From Chlorobium sp. (lineage in GTDB: Bacteria > Bacteroidota > Chlorobiia > Chlorobiales > Chlorobiaceae), in contig SZXX01000044.1 in the NCBI GenBank assembly GCA_005843825.1, positions 62,001 through 126,000 on the forward strand: a stretch of DNA of 64,000 nucleotides, written 5' to 3'. The notes beneath the pieces are model-generated. The model saw only the letters and a program-made list of their open reading frames with translations. It had not been told where the DNA came from and ran no database searches. This document shows positions 46,096-55,916 of this stretch, in pieces. A program made the translations under genes and the position numbers. Position 1 is the stretch's first letter, and the number at the start of each line of letters is the position of its first letter.

Positions 46096-49000
46096 GTGGA
46101 CCGGATTAAACGCCATATCCTCAAAGTGCTGGTAGCATGTTCTGCCTTTTTGCTTCTGCTGTCGCTCACTGCCCTGATTGTTTTGAACAGTGGAGTGCTT
46201 GACAGTGTGGCTAAAAATCAGGCTGTTGCCCTTTTTAACGAAAAACTGTTCGGACGGCTTGAACTGCAGGAGCTCCATCTTCAGTTTCCCAACAAAGTCA
46301 CGCTGATCAATCCGCGTATATACGGGCCTGGGGAGACAACACCTGCTCTTCAAGCCAGCACCGTTTCCCTGAAGTTCAACTTTCTCACCCTCCTTCAGCC
46401 TGAAATCAAAAGGATATATCTGCGCCGTCTTACTGCCGATTCGCTAAACGCAAGGATTGTGACCCTGAAAAACGGCAAACTCAATCTTGAGCTGATTTTC
46501 AAGTCCCGCGACCCTGACACAACAAAAACTCATTTTGAACAATTTTTCTGCAAAAATCTCAAGATTAAAAACAGTACATGCTCCTATGCTGGAAGCTCCA
46601 ATAATTCTGGCAATCAGCCGCTCGGTATAAAGAATATCAATTGTGAACTGTCAAAATTCACCGTCAAGAAAACCCTTTTAAAAGGAACACTTGATAATGT
46701 TCAGCTTAATATTCCCTCGTTTCAGTTCGCCTTGCGTCAGGCTTCTTGCGAATTTTTCTTTTCTGAAACACGCTCTGAAATCCTTGCCTTGAAAGCAGTG
46801 AGCAATAAAAGCAGCGCAGAGCTTTCTGCAACAATCGACCATTTCAACATTTTTTCACGTCAGCGGGAGAAGCTGCTTTCTCTCAGTAGATCATTTCTCA
46901 CTATCGAGAAACTCGCCCTTCATAGTGACGATCTCAGAATATTGTCCCCGACAGTTGCTCTCCCCCCTGGCGTCTATACTCTTAAAGGCAACGCAAGAGG
47001 TAAAAAAGACAATATCGAGATCATTGACGGGCAGCTCGCTCATCTCAAAAGTAAAATAGCCATCAAGGGCGAGCTGCTTAACCTGAGCAGCAATAAATCC
47101 TTTGCCTACCGCCTTACATGCGACAGTTCAAAAATTGCCGCGCCATTTCTTGAGTCGCTCCTGAAAGAGAGTTCCTACAAGGATTTGGCCAGTAAAACAG
47201 GCAACATTACCTTTTTTGGCCATGCACAGGGAAGCCTGAACGCAGTAAAAACAGATTTCACTACATCCTCCTCTCTCGGTGAAGCGTCACTGAGTGCAGA
47301 AGCATCAAGAAACACCTCTGAACAGCTTGCTGGTAAGGGGACTTTTGTGCTGAAAGGCTTTAAACCCCACAAACTCCTTGCAACGAACAGTGTTGAAAAC
47401 ACTCTTCTCAACGCTTCCGGCAGTTTTGAAGGTCGAGCAGACCACAACAAAATCAACCAGCTTACTCTGGATATGAAGCTAGCCAATTCATACTGGCGAA
47501 ATCAACCGCTCAACGAGGGAACTCTCGCCATCAAGTATGACAAAGCTTTGCTGAACAGCAGCCTCTCCCTGAAGAACAAACTGACAACCTTCACTCTTGA
47601 CGGTGGAATCGATTTTACCGATAAAACTCCCCGTTACAACGTTTCTGGTAAAACTGGAGGACTTGATCTTTCCGCAATACTCCGTTCAAATACCTTTAAA
47701 ACGAACTTGAACGGTGTTTTCTCTGTTCAAGGGTCGGGATTTGATCCAAAAAATCTGAATATTGCAGCCGTCATGCTGTTTGCCCCTTCCTCCATCGATA
47801 GCTTCCTACTTAAAGACCGCTCAAAAGCAGCTTTCGAAATAACCCAGAAAGCCGGTTCTTCTCGAACAAGCATCAGCAGCGATTTTCTTGATATTTTTGC
47901 TGATGGCGACTGTTCGCTTGAAGAACTGATCGCTCTCGGCAGGATTGCAGGCTCAGGTATATCAAGGGAGATAGCTGCTCAGAATATCTGGCAGACAACA
48001 TTACCGGTACAGTCTGCTGGATCGAATTCACTTACAAAGCCGTTCACCGTCAACTACCGCATTACGGTAAAAGATATCGCTCCTTTAGCGATGCTTTTTC
48101 CACTTCATGGCCTTACCCTTCATGGTAGCGCTGAAGGACGGATCATATACCGTAACGGACAATGTTCAATCGCTTCTTCACTCAACCTTGACCGGTTGCA
48201 GCCCCGTAATGATCTCCTTTTTGAAAATTTATCAATGAAAGCTGACGTCGAATTCAGCGGCAGAGGAACACAAAAAGCATCAATAAACGGCAGAGCTTCA
48301 GCGATAACTGTGGCCGGAAATAAAACCGGAACGACGCTCTTTTCGGGACTCTATACCCCGTCACGTTTGGACGGCACCCTCGACCTTGTTATGCCTGATC
48401 CCACTGAGAACCTGTCGACAAAATTTTCTGCAACAAGGGATGGAGGCAGCTATAACCTGCTGTTTAATCACCTCTTCGTAAAAGATGCTTCAGGGATGTG
48501 GAAGACAGCCGAAAACACTCGAGTCATGCTCTCGAGAACATCAGCGAGGTTTAACCGTTTCACGATTACGAAGGGTTCACAACAGGCGGTACTGGACGGC
48601 GAGCTCAGCAATTCGATGCCTGGCAGTTTTCAATGTGCGTTATCAAATATTCAGCTTGATGAGCTGAAGCGCTTTGCAATGAATAGCTCTCTTGCCAAGC
48701 TTTCAGGTACAATCAATGCCTCGCTTGCCCTCAGCGGTAACCCGGGCGCAAAAACAAGCACGCTGAAAGTGAGTGGTAAGGGCATTCGTTATGATAAATT
48801 TGAGATAGGCTCCCTGCAGTGGAATGCTCTTCACAGTGGTCATGTTCTTCGTTTTGACATGCATAGCGGTGCTCCATCAATGAACACTATCGAGGGAACT
48901 GGAACAATTCCTCTTGTGCTCAACTTCTACCCCTTTCAGTTAAGAATTGCAGAACCGGAGGCTATCAGTGCATCACTGAAGTCGGATAATCTTTCAGCCG

Positions 49001-50601
49001 AGTCTCTGGCATACCTGCTTCCAGTTATTGAATCAGCTGAAGGAATTATACCGACAACCCTCAAGATCGAGGGCAAAACACCGAACCCCTATATTTATCT
49101 GACAACCAACCTGCGTGATACGAAAATCAAGCTGGAACCGACACAGGTTTCCTACGTGCTCAACGGAGGGCTCCATGTAACCCCGAACAATATTGAACTG
49201 CGCAATATATCCGTCAATGACAACCTGAATGGAACGGGAAAAATAAACGGTGTAGTAAAACTTGACAAATTGCAGCCGACAGGGCTGGATCTCGGCGTCA
49301 GATTTAACAATCTCCTTCTCTTTAATAAAAAAGACCGACAGGATGAAACCTCGTTCGGGACTATTACCGGCACAACCAATACCATCAGAATTCTCGGTAC
49401 ACTTTCAGAGCCAATTGCTGAGGGAGAATTGAGAATCAATGCAGCGGACTACTCGCTCTACCGGATTGGATCCAATGAGAATGCAAAGTATATAGGCATT
49501 AACAAATTTATCTCATTTGCGCCACGTTACCCCTCGCAAAATACGCCAGCTCTTGAAGCCTTACATAAGCCAACAAAACAGCTTGAGTTTTACCACTCCC
49601 TGATTGATATCCTGCAGATAAAAAATCTGAGGCTAAGCAGTACTGAACCGCTCAAGTATACAGTGATTTTTGATCGCATCAGAGGTGAACAGCTTGAGAC
49701 CTCAATCAACAATCTTTCTTTGATTATCAACAAAAGCGATCAGCAGTATCGATTGTTCGGATCAGTCAATGTCATTGGAGGCAAATACAAATTTTCCAAC
49801 ACAAACTTTGACCTTCAGGATGGCGGAAAAATCACATGGAACAATGTTGATATCCGGAGTGCCATCATGGATAATCTCTATGGAAGCAAGTACGTGAGCG
49901 CAACAAACCAGCAGACCAGTGAGAAGGATAATGTAAAACTGCTGCTTGCAATTACAGGGACCCTGAATGAACCGCTGGTCACCATGGGATATTATCTCAA
50001 TGAACAGTCTCAACCCTATGCGTCCTCAAATCTGATAGGTGGGAAAACGAGCCAGATAGACCCTAATGCAGAACTGAACGTCATCTCCATGTTGCTTTCC
50101 AAACAGTGGTACGCGAGACCGGGAAGCAGTGCACAGGCCTCCAATATTGCAGTTACAAGCGTGGGAATGTCTGCCGGGTCCGGCCTTCTTTCTTCCCAGT
50201 TTTCTAAGGTTATTCAGGATATTGCAGGTCTTGAAAGTTTCAATGTCAACGTAGGAATGGATAAACGCGGAGCTCTAAGCGGACTTGACCTTTATGTCGC
50301 ACTCAGTGTACCAGGTACTGATGGAAAAGTACGATTTATCGGTTCTGGAAGCTCACCAACCCTCAAGGATTCACCCCTTTCCAATTATTACGGCACCGAA
50401 CAGAAAATCGAATACAGGATTACTCCAAAAATCTCCATCGAAACGTATCGATCTTACGGACTGAATGCCAATGGAACATCCAGCTCCAATTTGCAGGCAC
50501 CTTCGGAAATATGGGGCGCCAGCATCTCCTATAAGGAGCGCTTCCAGACCTGGGAGCAGTTCTGGAAACGTCTTGTTCCCTCATCCGACAAAAAAAAATA
50601 A
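46096..50601 (+). CDS. tamB: TamB-type translocation and assembly / lipid-transport protein
   Basis: Long envelope protein of the AsmA/TamB clan; members span the periplasm and are linked to outer-membrane protein assembly and phospholipid transport. The 1501-residue product starts from GTG with a basic N-terminus and one membrane helix (VACSAFLLLLSLTALIVLNSG). A very long beta-rich region follows of repeated short strands (for example NITFFGHAQGSLNAV and LNGTGKINGVVKLDK). It ends with the TamB C-terminal domain (about 1150-1490), including GGKYKFSNTNFDLQDGGKITWNN and LLLAITGTLNEPLVTM. The size and these segments fit TamB well. TamA is not adjacent. Confidence 0.88.
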   Translation: MDRIKRHILKVLVACSAFLLLLSLTALIVLNSGVLDSVAKNQAVALFNEKLFGRLELQELHLQFPNKVTLINPRIYGPGETTPALQASTVSLKFNFLTLLQPEIKRIYLRRLTADSLNARIVTLKNGKLNLELIFKSRDPDTTKTHFEQFFCKNLKIKNSTCSYAGSSNNSGNQPLGIKNINCELSKFTVKKTLLKGTLDNVQLNIPSFQFALRQASCEFFFSETRSEILALKAVSNKSSAELSATIDHFNIFSRQREKLLSLSRSFLTIEKLALHSDDLRILSPTVALPPGVYTLKGNARGKKDNIEIIDGQLAHLKSKIAIKGELLNLSSNKSFAYRLTCDSSKIAAPFLESLLKESSYKDLASKTGNITFFGHAQGSLNAVKTDFTTSSSLGEASLSAEASRNTSEQLAGKGTFVLKGFKPHKLLATNSVENTLLNASGSFEGRADHNKINQLTLDMKLANSYWRNQPLNEGTLAIKYDKALLNSSLSLKNKLTTFTLDGGIDFTDKTPRYNVSGKTGGLDLSAILRSNTFKTNLNGVFSVQGSGFDPKNLNIAAVMLFAPSSIDSFLLKDRSKAAFEITQKAGSSRTSISSDFLDIFADGDCSLEELIALGRIAGSGISREIAAQNIWQTTLPVQSAGSNSLTKPFTVNYRITVKDIAPLAMLFPLHGLTLHGSAEGRIIYRNGQCSIASSLNLDRLQPRNDLLFENLSMKADVEFSGRGTQKASINGRASAITVAGNKTGTTLFSGLYTPSRLDGTLDLVMPDPTENLSTKFSATRDGGSYNLLFNHLFVKDASGMWKTAENTRVMLSRTSARFNRFTITKGSQQAVLDGELSNSMPGSFQCALSNIQLDELKRFAMNSSLAKLSGTINASLALSGNPGAKTSTLKVSGKGIRYDKFEIGSLQWNALHSGHVLRFDMHSGAPSMNTIEGTGTIPLVLNFYPFQLRIAEPEAISASLKSDNLSAESLAYLLPVIESAEGIIPTTLKIEGKTPNPYIYLTTNLRDTKIKLEPTQVSYVLNGGLHVTPNNIELRNISVNDNLNGTGKINGVVKLDKLQPTGLDLGVRFNNLLLFNKKDRQDETSFGTITGTTNTIRILGTLSEPIAEGELRINAADYSLYRIGSNENAKYIGINKFISFAPRYPSQNTPALEALHKPTKQLEFYHSLIDILQIKNLRLSSTEPLKYTVIFDRIRGEQLETSINNLSLIINKSDQQYRLFGSVNVIGGKYKFSNTNFDLQDGGKITWNNVDIRSAIMDNLYGSKYVSATNQQTSEKDNVKLLLAITGTLNEPLVTMGYYLNEQSQPYASSNLIGGKTSQIDPNAELNVISMLLSKQWYARPGSSAQASNIAVTSVGMSAGSGLLSSQFSKVIQDIAGLESFNVNVGMDKRGALSGLDLYVALSVPGTDGKVRFIGSGSSPTLKDSPLSNYYGTEQKIEYRITPKISIETYRSYGLNANGTSSSNLQAPSEIWGASISYKERFQTWEQFWKRLVPSSDKKK

Positions 50602-50656
50602 GTCGGGCTGTTTTTGTAAATTGAGTGTAAAGCCATTGCGGCATTAAACCATACAA

Positions 50657-51886
50657 ATGGATAACGTCTTAAAAGGTAAAAACATAATCGTCGGCATTTC
50701 GGGCGGAATAGCGGCCTATAAAACTCCGCAGCTCGTCCGGCTGCTTAAAAAAAGCGGGGCTAATGTCCGGGTAGCGCTTACCGATGGAGCTGCCCGTTTT
50801 GTCAGTGAACTTTCCCTTGCAACTGTTTCTGAAGAACGGGTATACCGTTCCATATTTCCCCCTGCGGATACTTCGGGCACCGACTATACACGCCATATCT
50901 CTCTTGGTGAATGGGCCGATGCTTTCGTCATCGCTCCTGCTACGGCCAATACCCTTGCCAAACTCACTGCGGGCCTTTGTGATGACATGCTTACAGCTCT
51001 CTTTATCACTCTGCGACCTGACAAACCTGTGCTGGTTTTTCCAGCTATGGACGGCCAGATGTTTCTCTCTGCTTCCGTCCAGCGAAATATTGCCACCCTT
51101 ACCGCTCAGGGGTGCAGGATAATAAACCCTGATAGCGGCGAGCTCGCCTCAGGGCTCAGTGGGGTCGGGCGAATGCCGGAACCTGAGTCAATTGTTACGT
51201 CTCTTAAAGAGGCACTCTGTTCCACTTCGGCCGCCTCTCCCCTATATGGCAAATCAATTATTGTTACCGCAGGCCCTACACGTGAAAAAATTGATGGCGT
51301 GCGGTTCATCTCGAATTACTCTTCAGGAAAAATGGGATTTGCCATTGCCCGTGCAGCTGCAAAACGCGGAGCCCTGGTCACCCTCATTACGGGACCGGTT
51401 CATCTGGAGACACCTCCTGGAGTCAACCGGCTTAATGTTGAAAGCGCGCTGGAAATGCATGATGCCGCAGCGAGCAGTTTCAAGAGCTGTAACATCTTTA
51501 TCGGCGCAGCTGCTGTCTCCGATTATCGCCCTCTGGACCCTTCGGAAGGAAAAATGAAGAAGGAGAACCCTGAAATTAAGCTTACCCTTGTAAGAAATCC
51601 CGATATCCTTGCCGGGTTCGGCCTGCAGAAAGCTCTCGGACAACTTGCTGTCGGCTTTGCGCTTGAAACACAAACAGGTCTCAGCAATGCCCGCAAAAAA
51701 CTGAAAGCCAAAAACCTTGACCTCATTGCGTTCAATTTTTTTGATAGAAAAACCTCGGGTTTTGAAGTCGATACAAATATTCTTACCCTGATAGATAACA
51801 AGGGTGTAACTATTGAACTCCCGCAGCTTTCAAAGGATGCAGCCGCAGGAAAACTTCTTGACTGCATTGAAAAGCTTTGTGTTTAA
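50657..51886 (+). CDS. coaBC: Phosphopantothenoylcysteine decarboxylase / phosphopantothenate-cysteine ligase
   Basis: Bifunctional coenzyme A enzyme. The 409-residue product has an N-terminal flavin decarboxylase (CoaC) with IIVGISGGIAAYKTPQLVRLLKK, a conserved histidine region TRHISLGEWADAFVIAPATANTLAKLTAGLCDDMLT, and PVLVFPAMDGQMFL. The CTP-dependent ligase (CoaB) follows from about residue 195, with IIVTAGPTREKIDGVRFISNYSSGKMG, IFIGAAAVSDYRP and KLTLVRNPDILAGFG. In the canonical PAMN motif the asparagine is replaced by aspartate (PAMD). Length is standard. Confidence 0.96.
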   Translation: MDNVLKGKNIIVGISGGIAAYKTPQLVRLLKKSGANVRVALTDGAARFVSELSLATVSEERVYRSIFPPADTSGTDYTRHISLGEWADAFVIAPATANTLAKLTAGLCDDMLTALFITLRPDKPVLVFPAMDGQMFLSASVQRNIATLTAQGCRIINPDSGELASGLSGVGRMPEPESIVTSLKEALCSTSAASPLYGKSIIVTAGPTREKIDGVRFISNYSSGKMGFAIARAAAKRGALVTLITGPVHLETPPGVNRLNVESALEMHDAAASSFKSCNIFIGAAAVSDYRPLDPSEGKMKKENPEIKLTLVRNPDILAGFGLQKALGQLAVGFALETQTGLSNARKKLKAKNLDLIAFNFFDRKTSGFEVDTNILTLIDNKGVTIELPQLSKDAAAGKLLDCIEKLCV

Positions 51887-51910
51887 AACCGGCATTAACC
51901 CCTGAAGAAC

Positions 51911-52549
51911 ATGCAAGGTTCATTATTCGGCAATGATGAACTGTGTCCGCCTGTTCCGGCACAGTCAGAATCATCAGCAAAAGAGCTGGAAAGGCTGCTG
52001 AATAGTGCAAAAGAGTGCTGTAAATGCAGACTTGCCGAAACAAGACTGAATTTCGTTTTTGGCGAAGGAAATCCTTGTGCTGATCTTGTTGTTATCGGTG
52101 AGGCACCAGGTGCAGATGAAGATGCGTCAGGCAGGCCTTTTGTAGGTCGATCCGGCCAGTTGCTCGATAAAATCCTTCTGGCTGCAGGATTTCAGCGTGA
52201 GGAGGTATTCATCTGTAATATCCTGAAATGCCGGCCTCCCGGAAACCGCAACCCTCTCGCCGATGAGATTGAGTGCTGCATTCCGTTGCTGCACAGCCAA
52301 TTGCAGATAGTAAACCCGAAAATCATTCTGGTGCTTGGAAAGGTTGCTGCCAATACTTTGTTTGAAAACAATCATTCTTTAGGGTCAATGAGAGGGAAAG
52401 TTAAAAAATGGAAAGAGTATGATTGTTTTATTACCTATCATCCTGCAGCCTTGCTTCGTAACCCTCACTGGAAGCTTGGGTGCTGGGAAGATATTCAAAG
52501 TATGATGCGCCATTACAACAAAATCGCAGGGCAGACAAATGCTCAATAA
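51911..52549 (+). CDS. Uracil-DNA glycosylase, family 4 (iron-sulfur type)
   Basis: Removes uracil from DNA at the start of base-excision repair. The 212-residue product has the four-cysteine pattern for a [4Fe-4S] cluster (Cys36 and Cys39 in CCKC, then Cys107 and Cys123). Motif A is VIGEAPGADEDASGRPFVGRSGQLLD, followed by VFICNILKCRPPGNRNP, and motif B is ITYHPAALLRNP. An N-terminal stretch of about 25 polar residues precedes the domain. It lies between coaBC and dnaB, read the same way. Confidence 0.93.
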   Translation: MQGSLFGNDELCPPVPAQSESSAKELERLLNSAKECCKCRLAETRLNFVFGEGNPCADLVVIGEAPGADEDASGRPFVGRSGQLLDKILLAAGFQREEVFICNILKCRPPGNRNPLADEIECCIPLLHSQLQIVNPKIILVLGKVAANTLFENNHSLGSMRGKVKKWKEYDCFITYHPAALLRNPHWKLGCWEDIQSMMRHYNKIAGQTNAQ

Positions 52550-52573
52550 ATGCCAGTGAACGATGATTAAGCG

Positions 52574-54097
52574 ATGAATAAAAAAGCAGTTGTTCCGATA
52601 GATTTTAATACGGACATCGATTTCAGTAAAGAAAGTCGCGTACCTCCCTATTCAACTGATATTGAGCAGGAGGTACTGGCCTGTATTCTCCTTGAAGACG
52701 ACCCTATTGAACAGGTTATCCAGATATTCGGTGATAACGGCGAAGATGTATTTTATGAACGACGCCACCAGATCATCTTCAAGGCAATGATGCAGCTTTA
52801 TAATAAACGGCAGGCGATCGATATTATCACCGTCAGTGAAGAGTTGCTGAAAATGAATGAGCTGGAACCTGTAGGAGGCAGGCACTACCTGGCGGAACTT
52901 TCCGGGAAAGTTATCAGCGCGGCCAATATTGAGTACTATGCACGTCTGGCAAAAGAAAAGTTTCTCTACCGACGGATGATCTCGATATCGGCTAAAATCT
53001 CCGGTGCCGCCTACAGCTCGTCGATGGATATTTTTGATCTGGTTGAACATGCCTCACAGCAGTTTTTCAACATTTCGCAGGCTGGCATTAAAAAGAAAGC
53101 CTCTTTAATAAAAGAGCTTGTGAAAAATGGTATCCGGATGCTTGAGAGCCTCAGGGCTTCGCAATCATCTGTTACCGGCGTCGGGTCTGGTTTTTCTGAG
53201 ATGGATCAGCTTACCGCCGGGTTTCAGCCTTCTGATATGATTATTATCGCAGCAAGACCATCTGCCGGTAAAACAGCATTGGCGCTGGCATTAGCCCGTA
53301 ATGCGGCTGTGGACTTCGATACCCCTGTGCTTTTTTTCAGCCTTGAAATGGCTGAGGTGCAGCTGGCTATAAGGCTTATGTGCGCTGAGGCTTATGTTGA
53401 ATCACAACTGGTCAGAACCGGACGCATAACGCCGGAAATGATGGGCAGGATCATCAACAGCATGGATAAGCTTAATGATGCGAAGCTTTTTATTGACGAT
53501 ACTCCCGGCATTTCCATTATGGAACTTGCCGCCAAAACCCGACGGATGAAGCAGGAGCATAATATCGGCATGGTGGTTGTCGATTATCTTCAGCTGGTCA
53601 CTCCTGTACGGGACGGCAGAACAAATCGTGAACAGGAAATCGCCCAGATATCGCGCTCACTCAAAGCACTTGCCAAGGAACTGAATATTCCTGTCATCGC
53701 CCTTGCACAGCTTAACCGTTCGGTTGAGCAGCGTTCGGGTGACCGGAGACCCCAGCTCAGCGATCTCAGGGAGTCTGGCTCTATTGAACAGGATGCGGAT
53801 GTGGTTATGTTTCTTTCAAGGCCGGAAATGTATGGCAAAACCACTTTTGAAGACGGTTCGTCAACAAAAGATGTTGTTGAAATTGTCATCGGGAAACAGC
53901 GAAACGGTCCAATTGGTGATATACGCCTGTTATTCCTGAAAAACTATGGACGGTTTCAGTCTACGGCCAATAGCTACATATCCAGTGGTGAGGGGTCAGG
54001 AGATCCTCATGAACAGAACCATTATAGTCCTTCATTGCCTGAACAGGAACAAGCAAAAGCGGGCGCATTTATTACCGATGATGACGCACCTTTTTAA
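52574..54097 (+). CDS. dnaB: Replicative DNA helicase DnaB
   Basis: Hexameric helicase at the replication fork. The 507-residue product has the N-terminal DnaB domain (PPYSTDIEQEVLACILLEDDP, YERRHQIIFKAMMQL) and a linker. The RecA-like C-terminal domain has Walker A AARPSAGKTALALALARNAA, Walker B MVVVDYLQLV, LAQLNRSVEQRSGDRRPQLSDLRESGSIEQDADVVMFLSRPE, and FLKNYGRFQ. No intein or insertion is seen. A polar tail of about 40 residues follows the domain. It ends 9 bases before ptsI. Confidence 0.97.
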   Translation: MNKKAVVPIDFNTDIDFSKESRVPPYSTDIEQEVLACILLEDDPIEQVIQIFGDNGEDVFYERRHQIIFKAMMQLYNKRQAIDIITVSEELLKMNELEPVGGRHYLAELSGKVISAANIEYYARLAKEKFLYRRMISISAKISGAAYSSSMDIFDLVEHASQQFFNISQAGIKKKASLIKELVKNGIRMLESLRASQSSVTGVGSGFSEMDQLTAGFQPSDMIIIAARPSAGKTALALALARNAAVDFDTPVLFFSLEMAEVQLAIRLMCAEAYVESQLVRTGRITPEMMGRIINSMDKLNDAKLFIDDTPGISIMELAAKTRRMKQEHNIGMVVVDYLQLVTPVRDGRTNREQEIAQISRSLKALAKELNIPVIALAQLNRSVEQRSGDRRPQLSDLRESGSIEQDADVVMFLSRPEMYGKTTFEDGSSTKDVVEIVIGKQRNGPIGDIRLLFLKNYGRFQSTANSYISSGEGSGDPHEQNHYSPSLPEQEQAKAGAFITDDDAPF

Positions 54098-54106
54098 CCC
54101 CCCATT

Positions 54107-55894
54107 ATGCAACAAAAAAAAGACCCATTGACCTCAACGCGCAGGATGGTAATGCCTCAGGAACCTGCCGAAAAGCATCCTGAAGAAAGCTATACAGGAA
54201 TCGGTGCATCAAGAGGTATCGCAATCGGAGAGTGCTATGTGTTCATAAAAGAGATTGGAATTCATGAAGCCAGAGAGCTGAATGAGAAAAATATATCCGA
54301 AGAGATCCAAAGGTTTCTCACTGCCCTCGAGCGGTCTGAAAAGGAACTTCAAAAAATTGAACGGGTTACCATTAGAAAACTTGGCAAGGGCTATTCTGAT
54401 TTGTTTCAGGCCCAGATCATGATGCTTCACGATTCAGTGCTTATTGATGCCATTAGCGACCGTATCCGATCGGAACGTAGATCTGCTCACTTTGTGATTG
54501 AAGAAGAGTTCGATCACTATCTTGAAAATTTTATTAACTCCGATGATCAGATATTTCAGGAGCGGGCAGATGATCTGCACGATATCAAAAACCGCATTAT
54601 CAGAAATCTAAACGTCAGGAAACTGCACTCATGGATACCTGAAGGGGTCATAGTTGTTGCCGATAAACTTTCTCCTGCTGATATAATTCTTTTGAGCCGC
54701 AGCAACATCAAGGGGTTTGCAACCGATTCAGGGGGAAGTACTTCTCATATTTCCCTGATATGCAAGTCTCTCAACATTCCTATCGTTGTCGGACTCGGCA
54801 ACTTCTCACAAAAGATCACAACCGGTATGCAGCTTATCCTGGACGCTAGAGCCGGTACCGTCATCATAAATCCTGAGAAAAAAACTATTGCACGGTATAT
54901 CGGTAAAAATGAGGCTGATAAAAAAAATGAAGCCGATACATCCCTGACAGCCATGCTTCCGGCTACTACAAAATGCGGCATAAGAATCACCTTTTATGCC
55001 AATGTTGACTTCAAAGAAGAACTGCAAGCCATAAGCTCTGCAGGTGCTGAAGGTGTAGGCCTGTTCAGAAGTGAAAACCTCTTTACCAACGGAAATACAG
55101 TGCCAAAAGAGTCGGAACAGTTTTCCTATTATCATGAAATGGCTGAAATGATCTCCCCAATGCCTCTGGATATCCGTCTGTTTGATATTGGAGGGGACAA
55201 ACTGATATACTCTCCGGTCAAGGAGGAAAACCCCAACCTGGGATGGAGGGGAATAAGAATCCTGATTGATCTGCCCGACATTCTTGATAATCAGGTCAGG
55301 GCTGTAATACGATCAAATACACATGGAAACCTGGCGATCCTGATTCCTATGATCATATCCCTCGATGAGATCCGCCATGTCCGGAAAGTCGTCGACAAGC
55401 ACTACTCGGAATTGACAAAAGAGGGGAACTGGCAGATTGAAAAACCGGGAGTCGGTGCTATGATTGAGGTACCGGCAGCGGTGGAACTTATTGAAGAGAT
55501 CACAACATGTGCTGATTTTATAAGCATAGGCACCAATGACCTCACGCAGTACACTCTTGCCGTTGACAGAAACAATGTCATTGTTCAGGATCTTTTCGAA
55601 ACATTCCATCCTGCAATTATCCGGCAACTTCACAGGGTTATCAAAACTGCCAATAAAAACCACTGCAAAGTAACGATATGCGGGAATATGGGTTCAGATC
55701 CGCTTGCACTGCCATTTCTTTTAGGATGCGGACTGAGACGGTTCAGCGTAGTCAGCTCGGATATCCCGAAACTCAAGTCACTGGTATCGTGCTTCTCAAT
55801 TGCCGAAACTGGAGCACTTGCAGAGGAGTGCCTGAAACTCGATACTCCGGCAAAGATCAAAGCCTGCCTGGAAGCCTTCCAGGCAGCTCATTGA
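54107..55894 (+). CDS. ptsI: Phosphoenolpyruvate-protein phosphotransferase (PTS Enzyme I)
   Basis: Takes phosphate from PEP and passes it to HPr. The 595-residue product has the HPr-binding helical domain, the phosphorylated histidine in GGSTSHISLICKSLNIPIVVG (His214; most Enzyme I proteins have GGRTSH, so the arginine is Ser here), and LDARAGTVIINP. The PEP-binding barrel has GVGLFRSENLF, RLFDIGGDKL, FISIGTNDLTQYTLAVDRNN and TICGNMGSDP, with the expected cysteine. It lacks a GAF domain. No PTS permease or HPr gene lies here; with ptsN at 25967 it suggests a regulatory PTS. Confidence 0.95.
   Translation: MQQKKDPLTSTRRMVMPQEPAEKHPEESYTGIGASRGIAIGECYVFIKEIGIHEARELNEKNISEEIQRFLTALERSEKELQKIERVTIRKLGKGYSDLFQAQIMMLHDSVLIDAISDRIRSERRSAHFVIEEEFDHYLENFINSDDQIFQERADDLHDIKNRIIRNLNVRKLHSWIPEGVIVVADKLSPADIILLSRSNIKGFATDSGGSTSHISLICKSLNIPIVVGLGNFSQKITTGMQLILDARAGTVIINPEKKTIARYIGKNEADKKNEADTSLTAMLPATTKCGIRITFYANVDFKEELQAISSAGAEGVGLFRSENLFTNGNTVPKESEQFSYYHEMAEMISPMPLDIRLFDIGGDKLIYSPVKEENPNLGWRGIRILIDLPDILDNQVRAVIRSNTHGNLAILIPMIISLDEIRHVRKVVDKHYSELTKEGNWQIEKPGVGAMIEVPAAVELIEEITTCADFISIGTNDLTQYTLAVDRNNVIVQDLFETFHPAIIRQLHRVIKTANKNHCKVTICGNMGSDPLALPFLLGCGLRRFSVVSSDIPKLKSLVSCFSIAETGALAEECLKLDTPAKIKACLEAFQAAH
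55864..55886. repeat. Perfect inverted repeat at the 3' end of ptsI
   Basis: CTGCCTGGAAG and CTTCCAGGCAG are exact inverses separated by one base, inside the last codons of ptsI. The stem is followed rightward by an A run rather than T, and no T run follows it leftward, so it does not look like a normal intrinsic terminator. It could still slow polymerase or protect mRNA ends between the convergent genes. Confidence 0.6.
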
Positions 55895-55916
55895 TAAAAA
55901 AAATTGAACGAATGTT

